This document shows, piece by piece, positions 16,484 through 24,847 of a stretch of 46,860 bases of DNA. The notes under the pieces are model-generated. The model had not been told where the DNA came from. It did not search any database and saw only the letters and a list, made by a program, of their open reading frames with translations. Source of the stretch: Spirochaetaceae bacterium. Its GTDB lineage: Bacteria > Spirochaetota > Spirochaetia > Treponematales > Rectinemataceae. The position numbers were made by a program, and so were the translations under genes. The DNA lies in assembly GCA_003452735.1 (NCBI GenBank), contig DMNL01000041.1, positions 1 to 46,860 of the forward strand. Direction: 5' to 3'. Positions within the stretch are counted from its first letter, which is position 1. The number at the start of each line of letters is the position of its first letter.

Positions 16484-16536
16484 CCAGCACCGTATCGTGC
16501 TTGTTAATAAATAATATCGAGAGCGAGCATAATGTT

Positions 16537-17568
16537 ATGAAGAGAATAGCAACTTGTTTTTTAGTCTTTCTGTTTACAGCAATTTCAGCCTTTGCACAGA
16601 CCAGCATAGATAAACCAGCAGCAACAATAAAACTTGTAAAGCAAGAGGTTATTTCAGTTCGCCAGCTACGAACTGATGTTGAAAAGCTAGAGAATTCAGT
16701 AGGTGTAAAGCTGACATTAGATCAAAGAAAGGATGTTCTCGATGCGAGAATAAATAGTATGCTGTTCTTGCAGTTTTGCGAGCGCGAAAAAATCTCGGTA
16801 TCGGAAGCTCAGGTAAATGCCGCGCTATCACAGCTCAGATCTCAGTTAGGTACAGGCGCCACAGATGCTGACCTAGAGAAATCACTTCGTGCTTCTGGCG
16901 TATTTGTAGATCCTGCTACTTTTGTTCGTCAACGGTTGCTTTTCGAGACCTATATTCAAACCAAGAGACAAGATGAGCTAAAGGTTGCGCTCAAGGCACC
17001 GACTGCAGATGAAATCTTGAAAGCCTATGATCTGGCAAAGGCTTCGCTTGTGAGACCTGATACAATTCGAATCAGTGTGATTTATGTGGATACTAAAGGT
17101 AAAACCAATGCCGAGATTGCAAAAGCAAAAGAGCTTATAAACTCAATCTCGGTCTCTCTCAAATCAAATCCTACAAAATTCGATGAATATGTGCTTCGCG
17201 CTAGCGATCAAGCTGGATACAAGGCAATTCCATCAATGTATCTAGAAAAGACTCAACAGAGCAAATCGATATTTGGCGATGAGTTTTTCAATGCGGCATT
17301 TCAAGCAAATGTGGGCGAAATTACTCCCGTTATCGAAACGCCAGTGGGCTACAGGATTGTCCGTGTCAACGAATTTCTAGCTCAAAAGCAGCTGACACTC
17401 TCAGATCCAGTCCCAGGAAATCAAAATTTGACAGTGCAGGAGTTCCTTGCTATTCAGCTTGCATCCGAGAAACAACAAGCCTTTTTGAACAAGGCTGAAG
17501 CGGATCTCATCGAAGCACTGCGTAAAGAAGCAACTATCAAGATTTATTCGGAAAACTTAAATTGGTAA
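16537..17568 (+). CDS. SurA/PrsA-like periplasmic chaperone with parvulin-like domain
   Basis: A clean signal peptide (MKRIATCFLVFLFTAISAFA, cleaved before QTS) sends the protein to the periplasm. Residues about 40-160 resemble the helical SurA N-domain, with INSMLFLQFCEREKISVSE and a long helical stretch. Residues about 170-290 look like a parvulin PPIase domain (RISVIYVDTKG, GDEFFNAAFQANVGEITPVIE and TPVGYRIVRVNE). Such proteins escort outer-membrane proteins to the BAM complex. I use ATG 16537 rather than a TTG 36 bases upstream because only the ATG gives a normal signal peptide. Ribosome-binding support is weak for both. Confidence 0.8.
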   Translation: MKRIATCFLVFLFTAISAFAQTSIDKPAATIKLVKQEVISVRQLRTDVEKLENSVGVKLTLDQRKDVLDARINSMLFLQFCEREKISVSEAQVNAALSQLRSQLGTGATDADLEKSLRASGVFVDPATFVRQRLLFETYIQTKRQDELKVALKAPTADEILKAYDLAKASLVRPDTIRISVIYVDTKGKTNAEIAKAKELINSISVSLKSNPTKFDEYVLRASDQAGYKAIPSMYLEKTQQSKSIFGDEFFNAAFQANVGEITPVIETPVGYRIVRVNEFLAQKQLTLSDPVPGNQNLTVQEFLAIQLASEKQQAFLNKAEADLIEALRKEATIKIYSENLNW

Positions 17569-17580
17569 GGGACGATTCAG

Positions 17581-18000
17581 GTGGCTTCTAGAAGAAAGGC
17601 AAGAATTCTTGCAGTACAGGCTATATATGCTTGGGATATGTCTCATCAAGAACTTGAGGATATATTATCTTTCGAGTGGCTAGATGAGAATAAGAAAGCA
17701 CGCTATGAAATCGAGATTCTAGATTTTGCTAAATTGCTGATAATCGGGACTATTGAACAGATCGATTCTATCGATGATTTAATAAAAAAACATCTTGAAC
17801 ACTGGACCTTCGAAAGACTTCGAAAAGTTGATTTGGCAATTCTAAGGGTTGGAACATACAGCCTGGTATTTCAACAGGATATTCCAGCACAGATCAGCAT
17901 CGACGAAGCGATTGAAATTGCAAAAGAATACGGCAGTGAAGAATCTTACCGTTTTATTAATGGTGTGCTAGATGGCATAAGAAAGGACTTTTTCGGATAA
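17581..18000 (+). CDS. nusB: Transcription antitermination factor NusB
   Basis: NusB, with NusE/S10, binds boxA RNA and prevents premature termination in rRNA operons. The 139 residues show the all-helical family pattern: SRRKARILAVQAIYAWDMS at the start, WTFERLRKVDLAILRVGTYSL in the middle, and ISIDEAIEIAKEYGSEESYRFINGVLDGI at the end. The start codon is GTG at 17581, with AAGGGA 8 bases upstream. It follows the SurA-like gene by 12 bases and precedes map by 4, so all three are probably one transcript. Confidence 0.94.
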   Translation: MASRRKARILAVQAIYAWDMSHQELEDILSFEWLDENKKARYEIEILDFAKLLIIGTIEQIDSIDDLIKKHLEHWTFERLRKVDLAILRVGTYSLVFQQDIPAQISIDEAIEIAKEYGSEESYRFINGVLDGIRKDFFG

Positions 18001-18004
18001 CCAT

Positions 18005-18751
18005 ATGATTCGAATCAAAAATGAAAGGCAAATCGAGGGAATTCGATCATCCTGTGATTTGCTCTCTTTACTCTATGAGAAGCTAAAGCTTCAAGTGCAG
18101 CCCGGTAATACGCCCAAGGATTTGGACAGATTTGCCTACGATTTTATAATAAAACATGGAGGAAAGCCCGCTTTTCTTGGATATGAGGGCTATCCTGCTA
18201 CTCTCTGTATTTCCGTAAATGAGGTAGTCATACACGGCATACCTAACGATAGGCCTTTCCATGAAGGCGATATAGTTGGCATAGATAGTGGTATCAACCT
18301 AAATGGTTATTTCTCTGATGCAGCTATCACATTGCCTGTTGGATCCATAGCTCAGGAAACGCAAAAATTGCTAAAAGTAACGAGAGAAAGCCTTGAGCTT
18401 GCTATAGAACAAGTAAAACCGCATGCGCGTGTTTCGGATATCTCTAGGGCTGTTTTTTCCCATGCAACCAAGAATGGGTTCAAACTGGTGCGACAATATT
18501 GCGGTCATGGAGTTGGACTAGAAATCCACGAAGACCCTCAAATTCCAAACTATGTCTCGCCAGGCCCCAATCCGAGGCTAATGCCAGGAATGGTCATAGC
18601 AATCGAGCCCATGATCAATATAGGCACAAGCGATGTACGTGTGCTCGACGACGATTGGACAGTTGTAACGATGGATGGTTCGCTTTCAGCTCACTTTGAG
18701 CATACTGTTCTCGTAACTGATTCAGGACACGAAGTTCTAACGAAATGGTAA
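18005..18751 (+). CDS. map: Methionine aminopeptidase, type I
   Basis: This dimetal enzyme removes the initiator methionine. All five metal ligands are visible: Asp94 (GIDSG), Asp105 (FSDAA), His168 (CGHGVG), Glu201 (AIEPM) and Glu232 (AHFEHT). Length 248 is normal for the short bacterial type Ia. The N-terminal zinc-finger linker of some homologues is absent. It follows nusB with a 4-base gap. The 117 bases downstream before htrA are very T-rich and show no good terminator hairpin. Confidence 0.95.
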   Translation: MIRIKNERQIEGIRSSCDLLSLLYEKLKLQVQPGNTPKDLDRFAYDFIIKHGGKPAFLGYEGYPATLCISVNEVVIHGIPNDRPFHEGDIVGIDSGINLNGYFSDAAITLPVGSIAQETQKLLKVTRESLELAIEQVKPHARVSDISRAVFSHATKNGFKLVRQYCGHGVGLEIHEDPQIPNYVSPGPNPRLMPGMVIAIEPMINIGTSDVRVLDDDWTVVTMDGSLSAHFEHTVLVTDSGHEVLTKW

Positions 18752-18868
18752 TATTTTTTCATTTCTTTTTCTAATTTTTTATCTATTTTAGAGTTCATGG
18801 AAGAGTTTAATTTTATTATATTGGATACAGTTTGCAATTACTCTGTCAAATAACGGAGGATATCGACC

Positions 18869-20380
18869 ATGTCTTTAAGAAAGAAATTATATTCACGGGA
18901 TTTTTTCGTCGCGAATCTTGTTATTCTTGGAATAGTATTAGGATTCGGCCTTGCATTTCTATTTAGGGCTCCAACATCAGAGAGCTCTTCTCTTCCAGTA
19001 GTCAAAGCCGAGAGTCCATCCATGATAAGCAGTCCCGACATTGAAGCTTCAATAGAGACTGCAGAATCAGTGCAGAATGCGCTGCGCAATATTGCAAAGA
19101 CTGTACTCCCTTCGGTCGTAGAGCTCGATGTAGTTGAGGGTGTCCAGCAGACTCAACAACAAACGCCATCATTTCCATTTTATTTCTTCTTTGGGCCTGA
19201 CAGTCCTTTTCCAGATCAATTCCAGCCCCAAGAAGGTCTCGGTTCTGGCGTAATAGTGCGGAGGACTGGGAAGACAGTCTATGTCTTGACCAATCATCAT
19301 GTTGCAGGGAATGCTACAAAGATTACCGTAAAGTTGAGCGATGGCCGTGAATACGAAGGCAAGCTCGTTGGATCAGATGAGCGGAAAGATATAGCTCTTG
19401 TAAAATTCGAGACAGATGATTCTGACATCGCGATTGCAAAGCTTGGCGATTCATCTAAATTACAAGTTGGAGATTTGGCAATCGCGGTTGGGAGTCCATT
19501 CGGTTATATCGCCTCAGTTACCGCTGGCATTATCAGCGCATTGGGGAGAACCGGAGGTCCGGAAGAAAATATCAATGATTTTATTCAAACCGATGCAGCA
19601 ATTAACAAAGGTAATTCCGGAGGAGCTCTAGTAAACATCAACGGAGAAGTTATAGGCATAAATACATGGATTGCATCCCCTAGCGGAGGATCAGTGGGCC
19701 TAGGTTTTTCTATTCCTATAAATAATGTAAAAGATGCGATCGATGACCTTATAGTAAATGGAACTGTCAAATATGGCTGGTTAGGTGTAAGTCTCTCCAA
19801 TATCTCTCAAGACAAGGCAAGTGCTAAAGAACTTGGTCTCGAAGGCAAGAAAGGTGCTTTTATCAGCCATGTTTTCATCAATGGTCCAGCAGATAAGGCT
19901 GGAATCTTGCCTGGAGATTTCATTACAGCCGTCAACGGAAAGACGATTCAGAGCACAGATGAACTGGTAAGGGTAGTGGGAGACATCAAACCTGGTTCTA
20001 CGGTTAAATTGGAATTCATTCGAAGCGGAGTTGTGATGACTGCGAACACAAAAATTGAGCTTAGAGATAATGCGATTGCGTCGAACAATGCCAATATATT
20101 CCCAGGTGTGACTGTTATTTCGCTCAAATCGGACTCTGTCGATCAGAAAAAAATACCCAGCGGAGTACGTGGAGCTCTTGTTGTCGATGTTCTTGCAAAA
20201 TCGCCTGCGGCATCAATGGGCCTGCAGAGCGGAGACATTATCACTAAAATCAATAACAAGAACATCAGCGATCTTAAAGATTTCTACGAACTGCTAGCTA
20301 AAGAATCCGAGAAAAAGCTAGTTTTCACCGTCAATCGAAATGGGCAAACAATCGAGACCCTTGCTTATGTAAGGAAGTAA
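18869..20380 (+). CDS. htrA: HtrA/DegP-like periplasmic serine protease with two PDZ domains
   Basis: An N-terminal hydrophobic segment (about 13-33) serves as signal anchor or signal peptide. The trypsin-like domain has the full triad: His144 in LTNHHVAGN, Asp174 in ERKDIALVKF and Ser250 in KGNSGGAL. Two PDZ domains follow, the first around GWLGVSL to KAGILPGDFITAVNG, the second around VTVISLKSD to AASMGLQSGDIITKINN. HtrA proteases degrade or refold damaged envelope proteins. Length 503 matches DegP/DegQ. CGGAGGA stands well placed before the ATG. The gene ends at a strong terminator whose 3' arm is duplicated. Confidence 0.93.
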   Translation: MSLRKKLYSRDFFVANLVILGIVLGFGLAFLFRAPTSESSSLPVVKAESPSMISSPDIEASIETAESVQNALRNIAKTVLPSVVELDVVEGVQQTQQQTPSFPFYFFFGPDSPFPDQFQPQEGLGSGVIVRRTGKTVYVLTNHHVAGNATKITVKLSDGREYEGKLVGSDERKDIALVKFETDDSDIAIAKLGDSSKLQVGDLAIAVGSPFGYIASVTAGIISALGRTGGPEENINDFIQTDAAINKGNSGGALVNINGEVIGINTWIASPSGGSVGLGFSIPINNVKDAIDDLIVNGTVKYGWLGVSLSNISQDKASAKELGLEGKKGAFISHVFINGPADKAGILPGDFITAVNGKTIQSTDELVRVVGDIKPGSTVKLEFIRSGVVMTANTKIELRDNAIASNNANIFPGVTVISLKSDSVDQKKIPSGVRGALVVDVLAKSPAASMGLQSGDIITKINNKNISDLKDFYELLAKESEKKLVFTVNRNGQTIETLAYVRK

Positions 20381-20414
20381 GTATATATTCCTTTTCTAGG
20401 GAAAGTCATTCGAT

Positions 20415-20451
20415 AAGTGAAGCCTCCTTATGGAGGCTTCACTTGTTTTTT
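20415..20451 (+). terminator. Intrinsic terminator after htrA
   Basis: AAGTGAAGCCTCC (20415-20427) and GGAGGCTTCACTT (20432-20444) form a perfect 13-bp stem with a TTAT loop, followed by GTTTTTT. It precedes the ATG of the phosphoribosyltransferase gene by less than 45 bases and so could also act as an attenuator for it. Confidence 0.85.
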
Positions 20452-20477
20452 CAAGGAGGCTTCACTTGTTTTTTCAA
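20432..20477 (+). repeat. Perfect 23-base tandem duplication of a terminator arm
   Basis: The segment from GGAGGCTTCACTT through the T run and CAA (20432-20454) is repeated exactly at 20455-20477. The duplicate carries the 3' stem arm and U tract but no second 5' arm, so two downstream arms compete for one upstream arm. Confidence 0.95.
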
Positions 20478-20488
20478 GAAGGGATTCT

Positions 20489-21106
20489 ATGCATAAGGAA
20501 TTCGTAACTTACGATACAGTCCGAAATAATGCTATCAAGCTTGCCTATAAGATTTATAGAGATGGCTTTATTCCAGATATAATCTATGTTTCTCTTAGGG
20601 GTGGAGCCTACATGGGCAATGTGATAAGCGAATATTTCAAGTTTGTAAAAGATGATGGGCGTCCTGTTTTTTATGCTGCAGTTGTAGCAAGGTCATATAC
20701 TGGTTTTGATCAACAAGAATCAATCAAGATCGATGGATGGACCTATAATCCCGATTTCCTGCGGCATGGCGATAAAGTGTTGCTCGTCGACGATGTTTTC
20801 GACTCGGGTCGAACCATAAACTATCTAGCTCGAGTTATAATGGAGCGAGGCTTGCCGAGAAGCGATGTAAAGATAGCGGTTCATGACTATAAGGTAAAAG
20901 ATTATATACCTCAGCGCTTGCCTATCCTTCCAGATTATTGGTGTAGAAAGATTGAAGTGAAGTCCAAGGAGGATGAGCTTTGGATTCATTATATGAGCCA
21001 TGAACTAGAAGGTCTTACTCAGCAAGAAATAGTAGAGCACTATCTCAAAGATGACCCTAGCCTAGCAGAGCCTATGAGTTTTGTGGCCAAAAAGAGCGCT
21101 TATTGA
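20489..21106 (+). CDS. Phosphoribosyltransferase, purine (xanthine/hypoxanthine-guanine) type
   Basis: The 205-residue protein has the type I PRTase core: VSLRGGAYMG near residue 35, where the flexible loop begins, and the PRPP-binding signature VLLVDDVFDSGRT at 97-109, with the acidic pair followed by the phosphate-binding turn. The order and spacing resemble Gpt and archaeal hypoxanthine PRTases, so purine salvage is likely, but the base cannot be read from the sequence. The C-terminal 50 residues are a charged extension. I choose ATG 20489, with AAGAAGGG just upstream. An in-frame GTG at 20417 would be translated through the terminator hairpin. Confidence 0.82.
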   Translation: MHKEFVTYDTVRNNAIKLAYKIYRDGFIPDIIYVSLRGGAYMGNVISEYFKFVKDDGRPVFYAAVVARSYTGFDQQESIKIDGWTYNPDFLRHGDKVLLVDDVFDSGRTINYLARVIMERGLPRSDVKIAVHDYKVKDYIPQRLPILPDYWCRKIEVKSKEDELWIHYMSHELEGLTQQEIVEHYLKDDPSLAEPMSFVAKKSAY

Positions 21107-21132
21107 ATGAGCGTTAATTGAGCTAACAATAA

Positions 21133-22407
21133 TTAAATTACTGTACCATCAGGAACTATCTGATTCTTTGGAATGACGATAATTCCGTCCACTATATAAT
21201 GAGTGCTATATTCGCCTTCTTGGCGCACAAGAGTATCGATTCCAATGCGGCAGTTCGAGCCAATACGAGCATTCTTATCTATTATTGCTTGGCGTATGAT
21301 AGAGCCACCTCCGATACCAATATCGGGAATATTCTTTCTGCGATTATCATCTTTTTCTGCTGCACTTTCGTAGTAGTCTGAACCCATACACACAACCCCA
21401 TCAAGGCTAGCTCCTGATTCGATAACAGTGCGAATACCTACAATTGATCGAGTAATCGACGCATTAGTTATTATGCAACCATCGCTGGCCAGAGCTTGAT
21501 TCAATGTGCAATAGTTGAGTTTAGAAGCTGGCAAGTTGCGTGCATGCGTATATATTGGCGATTGTTCGTCATAAAAATTAAATTTTGGGTTTATGTCTGT
21601 GAGCTCGATATTGGCTTCATAGAAGTTACGAACTGTTCCAATATCCTCCCAGTAACCATCGAAGACATATGCATTTACCTTTTCCTTTGAAACCACAAAT
21701 GGAATAATCTCCTTGCCAAAATCATTCGCGTCCAGTTGCATGGTTTCCTCTATTAGGGAGGCATCGAATATATATATACCCATGCTTGCTAGATATGGTT
21801 TACTGGGATTGGCCGTGTCTGGTTTTAGGTCTTTTGGCACCTCATATTCATGGATGTCCTTAGTAGGACCAGGCTTTTCCAAGAAACTATCGATACTGCT
21901 ATTTGCTTTTATCTTAATAATTCCAAGATAGCTGGCAGTTTCTCGATCAACCAAGGTCCCTGCAACCGTAAGGCGACTGCCAGACTCGATATGTTCTTTG
22001 AACATCTCGGCTAGATCCATACGATAAAGCTGATCACCTGAGACAATCAAATAATGAGTCGGATTGTGTGGTCGGAAGTGAATAAGATTCTTTCTGACCG
22101 CATCCGCAGTTCCTTCATACCATCCAGAATGCGAATGAGTCTGTTCCGCAGCTAGAATTTCAACAAAGCCCTTAGAGAAACGGTCAAAATTGTAGGAACG
22201 ATAGATGTGAAGGTGAAGGGAAGCTGAGTTGAATTGTGTGAGAATATAGATCTTCCTAAAGCCCGAATTGATACAGTTTGAGAGGGGTATGTCGACAATT
22301 CGGTATTTCCCACCAAACGGAACGGCAGGCTTGGCTCTCTCCTTTGTGAGGGGAAATAGACGAGTTCCCTTGCCGCCCCCTAACACGATAGAAAGAATTT
22401 CTGCCAT
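21133..22407 (-). CDS. glgC: Glucose-1-phosphate adenylyltransferase
   Basis: GlgC makes ADP-glucose for glycogen synthesis. The nucleotidyltransferase N-terminus SIVLGGGKGTRLFPLTKERA is canonical, with PFGGKYRIVDIPLSNCINSG next and a sugar-binding region near WYEGTADAVRKNL, FLEKPG and GYWEDIGT. The C-terminal third is a left-handed beta-helix (GCIITNASITRSIVGIRT, then AIIDKNARIGSNCRIG). Length 424 is typical. AAAGGAG lies 5 bases before ATG 22407. It is convergent with the phosphoribosyltransferase gene and divergent from mrfA, whose promoter overlaps its own. No other glycogen gene is in the window. Confidence 0.95.
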   Translation of the reverse strand: MAEILSIVLGGGKGTRLFPLTKERAKPAVPFGGKYRIVDIPLSNCINSGFRKIYILTQFNSASLHLHIYRSYNFDRFSKGFVEILAAEQTHSHSGWYEGTADAVRKNLIHFRPHNPTHYLIVSGDQLYRMDLAEMFKEHIESGSRLTVAGTLVDRETASYLGIIKIKANSSIDSFLEKPGPTKDIHEYEVPKDLKPDTANPSKPYLASMGIYIFDASLIEETMQLDANDFGKEIIPFVVSKEKVNAYVFDGYWEDIGTVRNFYEANIELTDINPKFNFYDEQSPIYTHARNLPASKLNYCTLNQALASDGCIITNASITRSIVGIRTVIESGASLDGVVCMGSDYYESAAEKDDNRRKNIPDIGIGGGSIIRQAIIDKNARIGSNCRIGIDTLVRQEGEYSTHYIVDGIIVIPKNQIVPDGTVI

Positions 22408-22434
22408 ATATGCTCCTTTCTTATCAGCTGCTGA

Positions 22435-22463
22435 TTTACCTTTTTTGTTTTGATGACTACAGT
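22435..22463 (+). promoter_or_regulatory. Candidate promoter of mrfA, placed for a leaderless mRNA
   Basis: TTTACC (22435-22440), 17 bases and TACAGT (22458-22463) are followed by 7 bases and the ATG at 22471. Each hexamer matches consensus at 4 of 6 positions, and no Shine-Dalgarno sequence is present. Confidence 0.4.
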
Positions 22464-22489
22464 ATAACTTATGAATTCTGAATCCGCAA
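22461..22489 (-). promoter_or_regulatory. Candidate promoter of glgC overlapping that of mrfA
   Basis: On the minus strand TTGCGG (22489-22484, inside mrfA), 17 bases and TATACT (22466-22461) predict a start near 22454 and a leader of about 47 bases with AAAGGAG. Its -10 shares bases with the mrfA -10, so the two should exclude one another. Confidence 0.4.
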
Positions 22490-24786
22490 ATGCAATCTAT
22501 GGTGAATTCGTATCCTGGTTGGCAGAAAGCAGCGAGATTGCTTGGTCATCCAGAATACCAGCGAAAAGTGCTGATTGCATGCCATTCCCAGATGATTTAT
22601 CGCCAATACTTTCTGAAGCGCTGCATAAAAGGGGTATAGATTCTCTCTACACACATCAACGGAAGGCCTATGATTTAGTTCGTAGTGGACATGATATAGT
22701 AATTGTAACACCGACAGCCTCTGGAAAGACATTCTGCTACAATCTTCCCATCCTTCAGACTCTCCTTGAGATGCCGAATGCTAGAGCGCTCTACCTATTT
22801 CCCACAAAAGCTCTATCTCAAGATCAGCAAAGTGGGCTCAATGAGGTTATGCTAGCTGGAAGTATCGGTTTGCCTATTAATACTTACGATGGGGATACTC
22901 CATCGGATATTCGCTCCAAAGCACGAACAGATGGTCGCATAATCATTTCCAACCCAGATATGCTCCATGCTGGCATACTTCCTAACCACACAAAATGGGT
23001 TAGGTTCTTCTCTAATCTGAAGTTCATTGTCGTGGATGAGCTTCATGCTTATCGAGGCGTTTTTGGAAGCCATGTCGCTTCTGTCATAAGACGATTACTT
23101 CGAATTGCCAAATTCTATGGATCTTCGCCGTCTTTCATCTTTTCATCTGCCACGATCGGAAATCCACAGGAATTAGCTGAGCATTATATAGAGCGAAAGG
23201 TTGAGATAATAGAAGAAAACGGAGCAGGAAGTGGAGAAAAAATTCTAGTTTGCATCAATCCTTCTCTAATAGACGAAGTACAGGGCTTAAGGCGTTCGAA
23301 TGCTCTCGAAGCTGAGTCTGTAATGCTATGGCTATTACAAAAGGGTATACGGACAATCCTTTTTTCTAGATCACGGCTTCAAGTAGAGCTTCTTGCCCAT
23401 TATCTAAATCAGAAACTCGAAAATCCATATAATCGCAACTATGGTATTGTGGTAAAACCATATCGTTCGGGTTTGCTTCCATCAGAGCGAAGAGAAATAG
23501 AAAGAGGCTTGAGAAATGGAACTGTTCATGGGGTTGTCTCGACCAATGCTCTAGAGCTTGGTATTGATATAGGTGGGCTCGATGCTGCTGTAATAACAGG
23601 ATATCCTGGAAGCATTGCTTCCTTTTGGCAACAAGCGGGTAGAGCAGGTCGAACTTCAGGCCTCTCTCTTGCTGTTTATGTAGCTTCTTCTTCACCTCTC
23701 GATCAGTATTTTGTATCTCACCCCGAATATTTCCTATCAAGAGGAGCAGAGCAAGCCCATATCGATGCATACAATCCCTATATATTTACAGATCATCTCA
23801 AGTGTGCTGCCTTTGAGCTTCCTTTCTTGGATGATGAGGCATTTTCTCCTGATAATTCGAATCGAAAAGCCGCCGAGCTCACCAGTGAAGCGCTCGAATA
23901 CTTGGAGGAAGAAGGTATAGTGCGTCATGTTGAAGGTAGATACTTCTGGTCAGGAGAAGGTTATCCTGGAGAAAAAATATCGCTTCGTTCCGCCACTACA
24001 GAAAATGTCGTTATAGTCGACATAAGCAATGGGCATCATGATGTTATTGGAGAAATGGATCGGCCAAGTGCAAAAGAGCTGCTCTTTGAAAAAGCGATTT
24101 ATATTCACCTGGGCACACAGTACCAGGTAAAAACGCTTGATTTCGAGAAGCGTATATGTCTTGTAGAGTCAAGCGACGCTGATTATTGGACTGATTCAAT
24201 TGTAAAGCGCGATATCGAACTGCTTACTGAGGATTCCACTGAATCGCATAGCGAGTTTCGTCTTATACTTGGAGACATTCTTGTGCGAAGCCAGGTTGAA
24301 AAGTATAAGAAATTGCGTTTCAACACACATGAAAATATCGGATATGGAGAGATATGGCAGGAGCCAGAGGAAATGCAGACTCGATCTCTTATGATGGTTG
24401 TCGACCCTCAGAGTCAGAGTGGTAAATTCTTGAGCCAATTTGGGCCAGAGCTAGCTAATTCCATAGTGTATGGTATTGCTAATCTGATACGCCAACTTGC
24501 TCCAGCTAAAATCCTCTGCGATATCCACGATATCGGGGTTGCTTCTCGTGCAATAGATCCTTTTTATAAAAGCCCTGTCATATATTTTTATGACATGTAT
24601 CCTGGTGGTACAGGAATAGCAGAGGCGCTTTGCTCGAATATGAGTGGGATTATTAGATCTACAATTGAAAGGATTGCCAGTTGTCCATGCCTTGGCGGTT
24701 GCCCTTCGTGTATTGGTGTAGAAAATGCAAATCCTGATACTAAGGCGGCATCCCTAAAGCTCTTAAACCTGCTTTCATGTTCTTGA
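22471..24786 (+). CDS. mrfA: MrfA (YprA)-family DEAD/DEAH-box repair helicase
   Basis: This 771-residue superfamily 2 helicase has Walker A TPTASGKTF (80-88), DELH (189-192), SSATIGNP as motif III, and a helicase C domain with STNALELGIDIGGLD and QQAGRAGR. The C-terminal DUF1998-type region ends in a four-cysteine cluster at 738, 740, 744 and 747 (CPCLGGCPSC). This is the architecture of Bacillus subtilis MrfA, a 3'-5' helicase that repairs mitomycin C damage independently of UvrABC. The next gene is the MrfB partner, which makes the assignment firm. The ATG has no ribosome-binding site. A promoter candidate ends 7 bases before it. Confidence 0.9.
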   Translation: MNSESANAIYGEFVSWLAESSEIAWSSRIPAKSADCMPFPDDLSPILSEALHKRGIDSLYTHQRKAYDLVRSGHDIVIVTPTASGKTFCYNLPILQTLLEMPNARALYLFPTKALSQDQQSGLNEVMLAGSIGLPINTYDGDTPSDIRSKARTDGRIIISNPDMLHAGILPNHTKWVRFFSNLKFIVVDELHAYRGVFGSHVASVIRRLLRIAKFYGSSPSFIFSSATIGNPQELAEHYIERKVEIIEENGAGSGEKILVCINPSLIDEVQGLRRSNALEAESVMLWLLQKGIRTILFSRSRLQVELLAHYLNQKLENPYNRNYGIVVKPYRSGLLPSERREIERGLRNGTVHGVVSTNALELGIDIGGLDAAVITGYPGSIASFWQQAGRAGRTSGLSLAVYVASSSPLDQYFVSHPEYFLSRGAEQAHIDAYNPYIFTDHLKCAAFELPFLDDEAFSPDNSNRKAAELTSEALEYLEEEGIVRHVEGRYFWSGEGYPGEKISLRSATTENVVIVDISNGHHDVIGEMDRPSAKELLFEKAIYIHLGTQYQVKTLDFEKRICLVESSDADYWTDSIVKRDIELLTEDSTESHSEFRLILGDILVRSQVEKYKKLRFNTHENIGYGEIWQEPEEMQTRSLMMVVDPQSQSGKFLSQFGPELANSIVYGIANLIRQLAPAKILCDIHDIGVASRAIDPFYKSPVIYFYDMYPGGTGIAEALCSNMSGIIRSTIERIASCPCLGGCPSCIGVENANPDTKAASLKLLNLLSCS

Positions 24787-24847
24787 ATTATTTCAATCAT
24801 CTCTGTATGCAACGACATAGATATTAGGCAAATAAGGAGTTCAGTAA

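Noticed and set aside
20417..20488. GTG start upstream for the phosphoribosyltransferase
   Set aside because: It would translate the terminator hairpin; ATG 20489 has a good ribosome-binding site and the family N-terminus.
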